A stretch of 14,161 nt of DNA from Roseinatronobacter bogoriensis DSM 18756. Lineage in GTDB: Bacteria; Pseudomonadota; Alphaproteobacteria; Rhodobacterales; Rhodobacteraceae. The notes beneath the pieces were generated by a model. The model worked only from the letters and a program-made list of their open reading frames with translations. It did not search any database and was not told where the DNA came from. The stretch spans positions 1 to 14,161 of the forward strand of contig NZ_SORN01000019.1 in assembly GCF_004366635.1 (NCBI RefSeq). The letters run 5' to 3'. Both the position numbers and the translations under genes were made by a program. The stretch's first letter is position 1; each line of letters begins with the position of its first letter. Of this stretch, positions 6,600 to 13,775 are shown in pieces.

Positions 6600-7532
6600 A
6601 TGAGCTGGAACCCGACCCTTGATCCCGGTTGCCCCGATGATGTGGGTGTCGATGCCATTGAAACCCTGATTGTGCCGCGTGCGCGAGATCTGGGCTCGTT
6701 CGAGGTGCGCCGCGCCCTGCCAGCGCCGAAACGGCAGATGGTGGGGCCGTTCATCTTTTTCGATCAGGCTGGCCCGGCAGAGTTTCTGACCGGTCAGGGA
6801 ATCGATGTGCGCCCGCATCCGCATATTGGGCTGGGTACGGTCACGTATCTGTATCAGGGCGAATTTCATCATCTGGACAGCACTGGTGCCGATCAGATCA
6901 TCCGCCCTGGCGCGCTGAACTGGATGATGGCAGGGCGCGGCGTAACCCATTCGGAACGCACGCCCCAGGGGCTGCGGCAAGGCCCGTCCAGCCTGTTCGG
7001 CATCCAGACCTGGATCGCCCTGCCCGAAGACCGTGAGGAGGACGCGCCGTTTTTCGAACATCATAGCGCCGACAGCTTGCCCGAGATCCTTGACACCGGC
7101 ATCAGGGCAAGGCTGATCCTTGGTGCGGCTTACGGCGCAAAGGCCCCGGCCACGATGTATTCCGACACGTTTTATCTGGATGTTGTGCTGGACCCCGGCG
7201 CGCGCTTTCCCCTGCCGGACGATCATGAGGATCGCGGCCTTTACATCAGTTCGGGCGCGGTCGAGATTGCGGGCGAGGTGTTCGAGGCGGGTCGCATGGT
7301 GGTCTTCCGTCCCGGGGACCGCATCACAGTGCGCGCGGGTGAAAAGGGGGCGCGCCTGATGGCCCTGGGGGGCGCGACGCTGAACGGGCCGCGCCATATC
7401 TGGTGGAATTTCGTGGCCTCGTCCCGAGAGAAGATCGAAGCCGCCAAGGAAGACTGGCGCGCGGCAAGATGGGGACAAGGGCTGTTTGACCTGCCGCAAC
7501 AAGACCGGGACGAGCATATCCCGTTGCCATAG
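6600..7532 (+). CDS. Pirin-family protein (bicupin, possible quercetinase-like dioxygenase)
   Basis: A 310-residue bicupin of usual pirin length. The N-terminal cupin shows the hallmark RPHPHIGLGTVTYLYQGE (71-88), and MMAGRGVTHSE (109-119); H73, H75, H117 and E119 correspond to the four metal ligands of pirins. FIFFDQAGPA (51-60) is the family's N-terminal motif. The C-terminal cupin follows from about 180. Bacterial pirins such as E. coli YhaK/YhhW are linked to quercetin 2,3-dioxygenase activity and redox sensing; the real role here is unknown. An AGGAGG site precedes the ATG. Its start region shares an operator and a promoter element with the first dioxygenase, which ties it to the electrophile-defence cluster. 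Confidence 0.92.
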   Translation: MSWNPTLDPGCPDDVGVDAIETLIVPRARDLGSFEVRRALPAPKRQMVGPFIFFDQAGPAEFLTGQGIDVRPHPHIGLGTVTYLYQGEFHHLDSTGADQIIRPGALNWMMAGRGVTHSERTPQGLRQGPSSLFGIQTWIALPEDREEDAPFFEHHSADSLPEILDTGIRARLILGAAYGAKAPATMYSDTFYLDVVLDPGARFPLPDDHEDRGLYISSGAVEIAGEVFEAGRMVVFRPGDRITVRAGEKGARLMALGGATLNGPRHIWWNFVASSREKIEAAKEDWRAARWGQGLFDLPQQDRDEHIPLP

Positions 7533-8068
7533 TGTCTTCAGAAGTTATCGCCGTTGCACGCCAATCAAGACTGCTGTTGAATGTAATCGAGGCGAAGGTC
7601 CAAGCGCAGTACTGCGCGCAAGAGGTCACCGCATACGTTCGCTGCGACGACAATGATTGGCCGCTTCGGTTTGGCCCCAAAACGAGAGCAACCGCCTTGG
7701 AACGGCGGCAATGGCCGCGCTCGTAAATCCTGAAGTCGCCGTCGCAAGGGGCGGGAAGCGGACTATCACGCCTAAAGAACGTCCCTCCAAGTGATTGGGA
7801 TAGCGAACGGTCGAAATGTCGATCAAGGCGCGTGCTGGTGTCAAAATACCAGGACCCACTAAGCACCACTCGTAGGGCAATCCATTTGTTTGGTTTCTAC
7901 AGATTATTCCAATCCCCCTCAGCGCAAGGCTGAGCATCAGCTAATCTGACTATCGGAAGCATTTTTGAGCTCGATCCGCGATTCTCGAGAATGAATAGAT
8001 GTGACCGCCGCGCATAATCTGAATGGCAGGCCAAACCCATGAGCTGAGCTGCCCTGCCAAGGATGGAG
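7533..8068. other. Gene-poor spacer between the two loci
   Basis: I find no credible gene. Short ORFs here have no family character. The stretch is less GC-rich than the pirin gene and contains several small dyads: CTCAGC-GCAAG-GCTGAG at 7918-7934 and the perfect 12-bp palindrome ATTCTCGAGAAT at 7981-7992. The segment around 7741-7761 (GTCGCAAGGGGCGGGAAGCGG) resembles sequences at about 260-277 and 14001-14020. It probably combines decayed sequence and the 3' region of the cyanase operon. Confidence 0.5.
8024..8059 (-). terminator. Possible terminator hairpin after cyanase operon
   Basis: TGGCAGG (8024-8030) and CCTGCCA (8053-8059) form a 7-bp stem with a 22-nt loop, just 9 bp beyond the cyanase stop on the minus strand. 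The loop is long and there is no clear T tract, so the call is weak. Confidence 0.3.
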
Positions 8069-8539
8069 TCACCAATTGGCGTAGGCCAAATACTTTCCAG
8101 TCATCTCGACCTTCACTCGGTCCCCTTTAGGGTGGGGAACGCGACTGATAACCATATCGAAATCAATCGCAGACATGATGCCATCACCGAATTCTTCTTG
8201 GATCAGAGCTTTCATTGTAGGCCCATAGACGCCAACGATCTCGTACAGGCGGTATATGCACGGATCGGTCGGCACTGCCTGCTCCCAGATTTTGGTGGGG
8301 TACTCTTCTAGCACCTCTTTTGCCTCTGCTGGCAGGTCGAGCAGCGCCACCAGTGCGGAGGCCTTCTCGGCAGGCATGGAGTTCATACCCATGCAGGCGG
8401 AATGTGTGAAGACTGGGGACAGACCAATTCCTTCTGCGATTTCCTCCCATTTCATGCCATTCCGCTTTTTGGCGGCCAGGATGAGGGCGGTAACATCTTC
8501 TTTCGTCAGCGTCTCGGCAGCGCTCATCAAGTCTTTCAT
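8069..8539 (-). CDS. cynS: Cyanase (cyanate hydratase)
   Basis: A 156-residue cytosolic enzyme, the same length as E. coli CynS, which forms a decamer and converts cyanate plus bicarbonate to CO2 and carbamate, the latter breaking down to ammonia and CO2. The N-terminal helical domain has the HTH-like WEEIAEGIGLSPVF (31-44). The catalytic C-terminal domain has DPCIYRLYEIVGVYG (92-106) and EEFGDGIMSAIDF (115-127); R97, E100 and S123 align with the catalytic Arg96, Glu99 and Ser122 of E. coli. AAGGAG precedes the ATG. It is the last gene of a four-gene operon with a binding-protein-dependent transporter, 36 bp after the ATPase gene, which strongly suggests that the transporter imports cyanate. 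No carbonic anhydrase (cynT) is in the window. Confidence 0.97.
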   Translation of the reverse strand: MKDLMSAAETLTKEDVTALILAAKKRNGMKWEEIAEGIGLSPVFTHSACMGMNSMPAEKASALVALLDLPAEAKEVLEEYPTKIWEQAVPTDPCIYRLYEIVGVYGPTMKALIQEEFGDGIMSAIDFDMVISRVPHPKGDRVKVEMTGKYLAYANW

Positions 8540-8575
8540 CTTGTTTCTCCTTCCTATGGGTGTTTTCGTGCGGTT

Positions 8576-9481
8576 TCAGCCGTTGACGGCTTTCAAACGA
8601 GTTGGCGTTGGCTTCGGATCGGGTGCGGTTTCGGTCACGTCGATGCGCACAGTGTCGGGGCTTTGGCTTACCCCCTCGGATTGTTGCCCCGCCAGTTCCT
8701 TGGATCGCTTGCCAAGGAACTGCACCAAATGGTTACGGATGGCGTAGTAATTGGGGTGGTTGACAATCTCGGTCCGGGCGCGGGGCCGGGGGATAGTAAT
8801 CTCTACGGATTCCGCCACCCGTGCAAAAGGACCGTTTGTCATTAACAATATCCGGTCGGCCAAAAGGATCGCTTCGTCAATATCATGAGTAATCATGAAC
8901 ACCGTCTGTTCAGTCTGGCTCCAGACTTTCAGCAATTCTTCCTGAATGGTTCCGCGCGTCAACGCGTCGAGCGCGCCGAAAGGCTCATCCAGCAAAAGCA
9001 GCTTCGGCTGATTGGCAAAGGCGCGCGCAATAGACACGCGCTGTCGCATGCCACCCGACAATTGACTCGGCTTGCGGTGGATGACATCGCCTTCCAGCCC
9101 TACCATTGCAAGATATTTTGTCGCATGTTCCAACACCTTCTCGCGCGGCCAGTCGCGGTAGCGGGCCTTGACGCCAAAAGTGACGTTCTTCAGCGCCGAC
9201 AACCAGGGCAGAAGGGAGTAGTTCTGAAACACCACGCCCCGGTCCAGGCTTGGCCCGGATACAGCGACCCCATCCATCTTGACCACGCCAGAGGTTGGCT
9301 CTGACAGGCCTGCCAGCACATTCATGATGGTGGATTTGCCGCAGCCGGAATGGCCCAGAATGCAGACAAACTCACCCTTTCCGATCCCGAAGCTGGCATT
9401 CTCGAACACGGTCAGCGTGCCACCCGCCCCGTCGGGAAAGGTCTGGGTCAACCTCTCGATACTCAGGAAATGTTTTTGCAT
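8576..9481 (-). CDS. ABC transporter ATP-binding protein, cyanate/nitrate type (CynD/NrtD-like)
   Basis: A 301-residue nucleotide-binding subunit. I use the ATG at 9481 (MQKHFLSIERLTQTF), preceded by AAAGGGAC; the frame is open to 9562 but that extension lies inside the permease gene. Walker A is GHSGCGKST (43-51), Q-loop Q86 in VVFQNYSLLPW, signature LSGGMRQR (141-148), Walker B LLLLDEP (161-167), and H-loop H199 in MITHD. The subfamily is the nitrate/taurine/cyanate group. The C-terminal tail of about 40 residues after KELAGQQ is low-complexity, rich in Pro, Thr and Asp, and beyond the usual fold. It lies 13 bp after the permease gene. Confidence 0.93.
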   Translation of the reverse strand: MQKHFLSIERLTQTFPDGAGGTLTVFENASFGIGKGEFVCILGHSGCGKSTIMNVLAGLSEPTSGVVKMDGVAVSGPSLDRGVVFQNYSLLPWLSALKNVTFGVKARYRDWPREKVLEHATKYLAMVGLEGDVIHRKPSQLSGGMRQRVSIARAFANQPKLLLLDEPFGALDALTRGTIQEELLKVWSQTEQTVFMITHDIDEAILLADRILLMTNGPFARVAESVEITIPRPRARTEIVNHPNYYAIRNHLVQFLGKRSKELAGQQSEGVSQSPDTVRIDVTETAPDPKPTPTRLKAVNG

Positions 9482-9494
9482 GGGTGTGTCCCTT

Positions 9495-10328
9495 TCATTC
9501 AGCATAGGTGACAGCGCGTTGCAGGGTTCCGAAAACCGCATCAAGCAACATGCCCACCACACCGATCATGAGGATTGAGAAGATGACTGACGTCAGATCG
9601 AGATTGTTCCACTCGTTCCAGACATAATAGCCGATCCCGGTCCCACCGACGAGCATCTCAGCCGCGACGATCACCAGCCACGCAATCCCGATCGAGATGC
9701 GCATCCCCGTCAGAATGGTGGGGGCTGCGGCAGGAAGGATCACTGTAAGCGCGGTGCGCAAACTGCCCAGTTCATGTGTGCGGGCGACATTTACCCAGTC
9801 TGCACGCACCCCTGCCACGCCAAAGGCGGTGTTGAGCAACATTGGCCAGACCGAGCAGATGAAAATCACGAAGATCGCGCTGGAATTGGCGTCTTGAATG
9901 ATGAACAGCGCAAGTGGCATCCACGCAAGCGGGGATATTGGGCGCAAGACCTGAATGAACGGGTTCAGCGCCTTGTAGGCTACTGGGGACATACCGATCA
10001 AAAAGCCCAGCGGAATAGCCACCAGAACGGCCAACCCAAAGCCCGATAACACACGCGAAATCGAATAAGCCAGCTGTATGCCGATTCCCTTGTCGTTGGG
10101 TCCGGCATCGTAGAACGGATTACTCAACTGCTCCCACGCCTTGACCATGACATCGCTGGGGGGCGGAATGGCGGAGCGCTGCTGTCCCAGCCCCATCAGA
10201 ATTTCATATTCGGTCAGCGCCTCGCCGATGACCTGGCGCGTTATGGCAATTTCCCACACACCAAGTACGACAACCAGCAGCACAAATGACAGAATTGCGG
10301 CGCGCTTGTTTATGGACAGGTTTTGCAT
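9495..10328 (-). CDS. ABC transporter permease, cyanate/nitrate type (CynB/NrtB-like)
   Basis: A 277-residue inner-membrane subunit with an N-terminal anchor helix (about 10-28) and five to six further hydrophobic segments in 85-270. The cytoplasmic coupling (EAA-like) loop is visible as VNVARTHELGSLRTALTVIL (179-198) followed by PAAAPTILTGMR. LRPISPLAWMPLALF (128-142) is typical of the nitrate/sulfonate/taurine permease group. It starts only 3 bp after the binding-protein stop, so its ribosome site lies inside the preceding gene and translation is probably coupled. It pairs with the ATPase that follows. Confidence 0.93.
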   Translation of the reverse strand: MQNLSINKRAAILSFVLLVVVLGVWEIAITRQVIGEALTEYEILMGLGQQRSAIPPPSDVMVKAWEQLSNPFYDAGPNDKGIGIQLAYSISRVLSGFGLAVLVAIPLGFLIGMSPVAYKALNPFIQVLRPISPLAWMPLALFIIQDANSSAIFVIFICSVWPMLLNTAFGVAGVRADWVNVARTHELGSLRTALTVILPAAAPTILTGMRISIGIAWLVIVAAEMLVGGTGIGYYVWNEWNNLDLTSVIFSILMIGVVGMLLDAVFGTLQRAVTYAE

Positions 10329-10331
10329 GAA

Positions 10332-11708
10332 TTACCCCCGTCTGATTTCAAAGCTGTCGACATAAGCTTCGGGCTGGTGGGGATCGAAGGTTTTGCCCAT
10401 GATGGTGTGCGATTTGTAGGTCACGTCGGGCGCGTCGTAGCCCAGATCATTCATCACCTTGCGCGCATCCGAGGCCAGGTAAACCTGCTCTGCAATGGCC
10501 TTGTAATCGATATCGCCATCAATATAGCCCCAACGCTTCATCTGCGTCAGAATCCACACGCCCATCGAGTGCCATGGGAAGGGGTCGAAATCGATCCGGT
10601 CGGGCACGCGCTGCACATTTCCCAGACCATCGGCGTAAGTGCCGGTAAGCACCTGTTCAATCACAGGTACTGGCTGGTTCAGGTAATTCGCAGGCGCGAT
10701 AGCTTCCGAAATTTCCTTGCGGTTCTCAGGGTTCGAGGCATATTGCGTGGCATCAATGATAGATTTCAGGAGTGCGCCATAGGTATTGGGCATTTCCACG
10801 GCAAAACGACGCGGTGCGGCGAAAGCGCAGCAGGGGTGACCTTCCCATATATCCTTGGTCAGCATGTGAATGAAACCGATGCCTTCCCACACAGCGCGCT
10901 GGTTGAACGGGTCTGGCGACAGATAGCCATCCAGATTGCCCGCGCGCAGGTTTGCGACCATTTCAGGGGGCGGAACAACGCGGATCTGAATATCGCGATC
11001 AGGGTCCAGCCCGTGTTCGGCGACATAATACCGCAACAGGAAGTTGTGCATCGAATACTCGAACGGCACGCCAAATGTCATGCCTTTCCACTGCTGAGGA
11101 TCGCGCTTGTCCAGATGCTCGTTCGACAGCACAATGGCCTGACCATTGATGTTCTCCACCGCGGGCATGATGTAGGGTGTTGCGGAAGACCCGGCACCCA
11201 ACGTCATGGCAAGCGGCATGGGGGTCAGCATGTGGCTGGCATCGTACTGGCCCGACAAAGACATGTCGCGCGCCACCGCCCAACCTGCTGTTTTCACGAC
11301 TTCGACATTCAGACCATACCGATCATAGAACCCCATAGGTTCGGCCATGATGATCGGTGTGGCACAGGTAATTGCGACAAAGCCCACTTTCAGATCAGGC
11401 TTTTCTGGTGGGCCAAGCTCATCAAGAATCAATGCCTTCGCCTGATCCATGGGAAAGACCGACGCCAACGCCGCTGCAAAGGCCCCGCCACCCAGCATGC
11501 CCATCATCGACCGACGACTGATGTCGTTATGCCCAAACACAGACCGGACCACGGCACTTTCGACCGCGCGTTCCAGCATTGCCTCAGAGGTCATGGGAGC
11601 AGAGATTCTTTCCCGCGCGTCACTGGTGCAGGTTTCGCACCCGCACCCAGCGCCATGGCGCAAGTCGGTTTTATGGGAAAACGGGTTTCCAAGACTCTTG
11701 TTCGACAT
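10332..11708 (-). CDS. Tat-exported CmpA/NrtA-type ABC substrate-binding protein (probable cyanate binding)
   Basis: A 458-residue periplasmic binding protein, first gene of the operon. The mature domain from about residue 105 (LKVGFVAITCATPIIMAEP) is a nitrate/bicarbonate/cyanate-type binding fold, with DASHMLTPMPLAMTLG and GYLSPDPFNQRAVWEGIGF as group markers. A twin-arginine signal is seen at S64-R65-R66-S67-M68-M69, followed by a hydrophobic stretch to about 82. It is preceded by an unusually long 64-residue N-region with three cysteines (CGCETC, 22-27), which may point to a metal- or redox-binding leader. AAAGGGAC lies 5 bp before the ATG. Linkage to cyanase argues for cyanate as ligand; nitrate or nitrite cannot be excluded from sequence alone. 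Confidence 0.9.
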   Translation of the reverse strand: MSNKSLGNPFSHKTDLRHGAGCGCETCTSDARERISAPMTSEAMLERAVESAVVRSVFGHNDISRRSMMGMLGGGAFAAALASVFPMDQAKALILDELGPPEKPDLKVGFVAITCATPIIMAEPMGFYDRYGLNVEVVKTAGWAVARDMSLSGQYDASHMLTPMPLAMTLGAGSSATPYIMPAVENINGQAIVLSNEHLDKRDPQQWKGMTFGVPFEYSMHNFLLRYYVAEHGLDPDRDIQIRVVPPPEMVANLRAGNLDGYLSPDPFNQRAVWEGIGFIHMLTKDIWEGHPCCAFAAPRRFAVEMPNTYGALLKSIIDATQYASNPENRKEISEAIAPANYLNQPVPVIEQVLTGTYADGLGNVQRVPDRIDFDPFPWHSMGVWILTQMKRWGYIDGDIDYKAIAEQVYLASDARKVMNDLGYDAPDVTYKSHTIMGKTFDPHQPEAYVDSFEIRRG

Positions 11709-11750
11709 GGTGTCCCTTTCTGAGAATTGCGTTTATCCGACGTCAGATTA

Positions 11751-11781
11751 GCAATGCCGCAGCGCAGAGTAACTGCATTGC
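11751..11781. repeat. Inverted repeat GCAATGC / GCATTGC in the cyanate control region
   Basis: GCAATGC (11751-11757) and GCATTGC (11775-11781) are perfect 7-bp inverted arms with a 17-bp spacer, upstream of the binding-protein gene. A related CAATGCC occurs again at 11817-11823. They could be spaced half-sites for a regulator of the operon. Confidence 0.35.
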
Positions 11782-11813
11782 CGTGGAATCTTATTGATAA
11801 ATAATATAAATAA

Positions 11814-11826
11814 AATCAATGCCTTG
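11814..11826 (+). promoter_or_regulatory. Candidate IHF-binding site
   Basis: AATCAATGCCTTG matches the IHF consensus WATCAA-N4-TTR at every defined position, and is preceded on its 5' side by an almost pure A/T run (11791-11813) as in strong IHF sites. It lies between the regulator's palindromic site and the binding-protein gene, where a DNA bend would bring a bound activator toward the operon promoter. Confidence 0.5.
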
Positions 11827-11851
11827 CGCTTATTTTGAAAGAACAGAGGTA

Positions 11852-11880
11852 ACGATATTTCGTAAATTACGAAATTTCGT
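11852..11880. promoter_or_regulatory. Overlapping palindromic operator in the cyanate control region
   Basis: A 19-bp perfect palindrome, ATTTCGTAA-A-TTACGAAAT (11857-11875), overlaps a 12-bp perfect palindrome ACGAAATTTCGT (11869-11880). A near-perfect copy ACGATATTTCGT lies at 11852-11863, giving two direct copies with a 17-bp period. The array ends 38 bp before the divergent PAS-AAA+-Fis regulator start and lies about 145-170 bp upstream of the binding-protein gene. It is likely the binding site for that regulator's C-terminal Fis-type HTH, allowing both operon activation and autoregulation; this is inferred. Confidence 0.6.
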
Positions 11881-11918
11881 GTTGCAGCTGAACCATTGTA
11901 ACTTCATGATGCTGCCCC

Positions 11919-13775
11919 ATGGAGAACGCCCTCAATCTGTCCGATTCCCTGCTTGAAGCGGTGCCGCACGCCGCATTGGTGCTCGACACTGAGCATGACC
12001 GCGTCATCGCCGCCAACCAGCTTGCCACCCAGCTTCTGGCGCAAGATCATGCCCAGGGTTTCAGCTTTGCGCCCCATATTGCCGATAATTTCGCGGGCTT
12101 TCTGGTTTTTCTGGATGAGCTCGCGCATCGGGGTCGTGTGTGGCGGCGCGATATCCCGCTGCATGACCGCCGCCGCCACCCACTAAGTTGCGAGTTGCGG
12201 GGCACAAGGATTGGACAGTCAAAGCACCTTGTGATGCTGACAATGATCGACCTGAACGAGCTGTCACGCCATGACCAGATCGCCGAGGCAGGTGAGGTGC
12301 AGCGCCTTGGATTGCTGGAATGGCAGCGCGCACAGGCATTTTTCAGCGAATTGGAACGCCAAAACCAGTTGATCTTGAACGCAGCCGGCGAAGGAATTTA
12401 CGGTGTGAATGCCGATGGCAAGACCACTTTCGTCAACCGCGCCGCCCGGGAAATGCTTGGGTGGAGTGCCGAAGACCTGCTGGGCCGGGACATTCATTCC
12501 ATGATCCACCATCATCATCTAAGCGGCGAAGTATACCCCGCGCATGATTGCCCGATCTACCAGTCATTCCGCTTCGAGCAGGTGAATCGCATCGAGGATG
12601 AGGTGTTTTGGCGTAAGGATGGCAAGCCAATCCGCGTCGAGTATGTCTCGACCCCGATCTATGACCAGAATGTGCTGGCCGGGGCCGTGGTCATCTTCCG
12701 CGACATCACCGAGCGTAAAGAGAATGAACGCAAGCTGCGTCGGGCGATGGAAGAGGTTCAGGCCCTGCGCGATCGGTTGGAGCAGGAGAATGCCTATCTT
12801 CAAGAAACTATCGCAACCGAACGTGCACATCATGACATCATTGGCGGCTCACCCGCCGTTCTGCAGCTTCTCAGCAAGATCGACCTTGTGGCCAGCACAG
12901 ATGCGTCAGTCCTTATCTCGGGCGAGGCCGGAACCGGCAAAGCGCTGGTTGCATCGGCGATACACAAGGGTAGCGCACGCCGCCGCCGGTCGCTGATTCA
13001 TTTCAAATGCAGCGCTGTCACTTCTGACGCGATTGAGTCGGAACTGTTCGGCCAGATCCGCGGTGCATTTGCAGGCGCGCTGCGCGACAAGGCAGGGGTG
13101 CTGGAGCTGGCGCATAACGGCACCCTGTTTCTGGATGATGTCGATGAATTGCCGCTTGGCCTGCAAGGGCGGCTTCTTCATGCGCTTCAGGAAGGCAGCG
13201 TTACAAGGCTGGGTGATACACGCGCGAGAGAGATTGATCTGCGAGTCATCGCCGCTAGCCGCCGCAATCTGGAAGCCCTGGTGCGCAAAGGTGCATTCCG
13301 TGAAGAATTGCTGATGTATCTCAGTGTCTTTCCGATCACCTGTCTACCACTTAGGGACCGGCGCGAAGATATTCCTGCACTGGCAGCGCATTTTCTGGCG
13401 CTATCATGCAAACGGTTGAATATCAGACCACCCATCATCTCGAAATCATCGATGGAGAAGCTTGTTAGTTATGACTGGCCCGGCAATGTGCGCGAACTTC
13501 AGAACGTGATTGATCGGGGTAGCATCATCTCAACCGGTGGCAAGTTACAGATTGATCTGGGCCTGACGACACCCCACACCGCAGCAGGAGAGTTGACAGT
13601 CTTGTCTGAGGCCGAGATGGCGGCAGCGCAGCGTAGAAATATAGTTGCGGCACTACGGCGCACAGGTGGCAAAGTTTCAGGCGTTGAAGGCGCCGCGCAG
13701 TTGTTGGGCATTCAACCCACGACGCTATATTCTCGCATCAAGAAGCTGCACATTGACGCCGAGGAATGGCAATGA
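11919..13775 (+). CDS. PAS-AAA+-Fis transcriptional regulator (bEBP family) with altered GAFTGA motif
   Basis: A 618-residue regulator. An N-terminal PAS-like segment (about 5-110) is followed by a helical linker, a second PAS domain (148-265, ending IFRDITERKENERKL), a coiled coil (265-303), the AAA+ domain (about 306-535) and a Fis-type HTH (about 570-612, GAAQLLGIQPTTLYSRIKKL). Walker A is GEAGTGKA (335-342), Walker B GTLFLDDVDE (401-410), and the sensor/arginine-finger region LPLRDRREDIPAL (476-488). The sigma54-contact loop is GAFAGA (382-387) rather than GAFTGA, with Ala385 in place of the key Thr. The second PAS has a His/Cys-rich loop (H197-H200, C211). The gene is divergent from the cyanate operon, so cyanate or nitrogen control is likely. 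No good Shine-Dalgarno precedes the ATG. The input signal is unknown. Confidence 0.9.
   Translation: MENALNLSDSLLEAVPHAALVLDTEHDRVIAANQLATQLLAQDHAQGFSFAPHIADNFAGFLVFLDELAHRGRVWRRDIPLHDRRRHPLSCELRGTRIGQSKHLVMLTMIDLNELSRHDQIAEAGEVQRLGLLEWQRAQAFFSELERQNQLILNAAGEGIYGVNADGKTTFVNRAAREMLGWSAEDLLGRDIHSMIHHHHLSGEVYPAHDCPIYQSFRFEQVNRIEDEVFWRKDGKPIRVEYVSTPIYDQNVLAGAVVIFRDITERKENERKLRRAMEEVQALRDRLEQENAYLQETIATERAHHDIIGGSPAVLQLLSKIDLVASTDASVLISGEAGTGKALVASAIHKGSARRRRSLIHFKCSAVTSDAIESELFGQIRGAFAGALRDKAGVLELAHNGTLFLDDVDELPLGLQGRLLHALQEGSVTRLGDTRAREIDLRVIAASRRNLEALVRKGAFREELLMYLSVFPITCLPLRDRREDIPALAAHFLALSCKRLNIRPPIISKSSMEKLVSYDWPGNVRELQNVIDRGSIISTGGKLQIDLGLTTPHTAAGELTVLSEAEMAAAQRRNIVAALRRTGGKVSGVEGAAQLLGIQPTTLYSRIKKLHIDAEEWQ

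Noticed and set aside
7532..7726. Small ORF directly after pirin (64 aa)
   Set aside because: No ribosome site of its own, no recognisable motif, and it lies in a region that looks degenerate.
7918..7934. CTCAGC-GCAAG-GCTGAG hairpin as a terminator of pirin
   Set aside because: It lies nearly 400 bp after the pirin stop and has no T tract; too short and too far away to support the call.
9482..9562. Upstream start for the ABC ATPase
   Set aside because: It would place 27 unrelated residues inside the permease gene; the ATG at 9481 has its own ribosome site and the normal family N-terminus.
10323..11723. Plus-strand ORF (466 aa) opposite the binding-protein gene
   Set aside because: It mirrors the real gene on the minus strand, which has clear family motifs, a Tat signal and a ribosome site; the plus frame is His/Arg-rich without recognisable domains.
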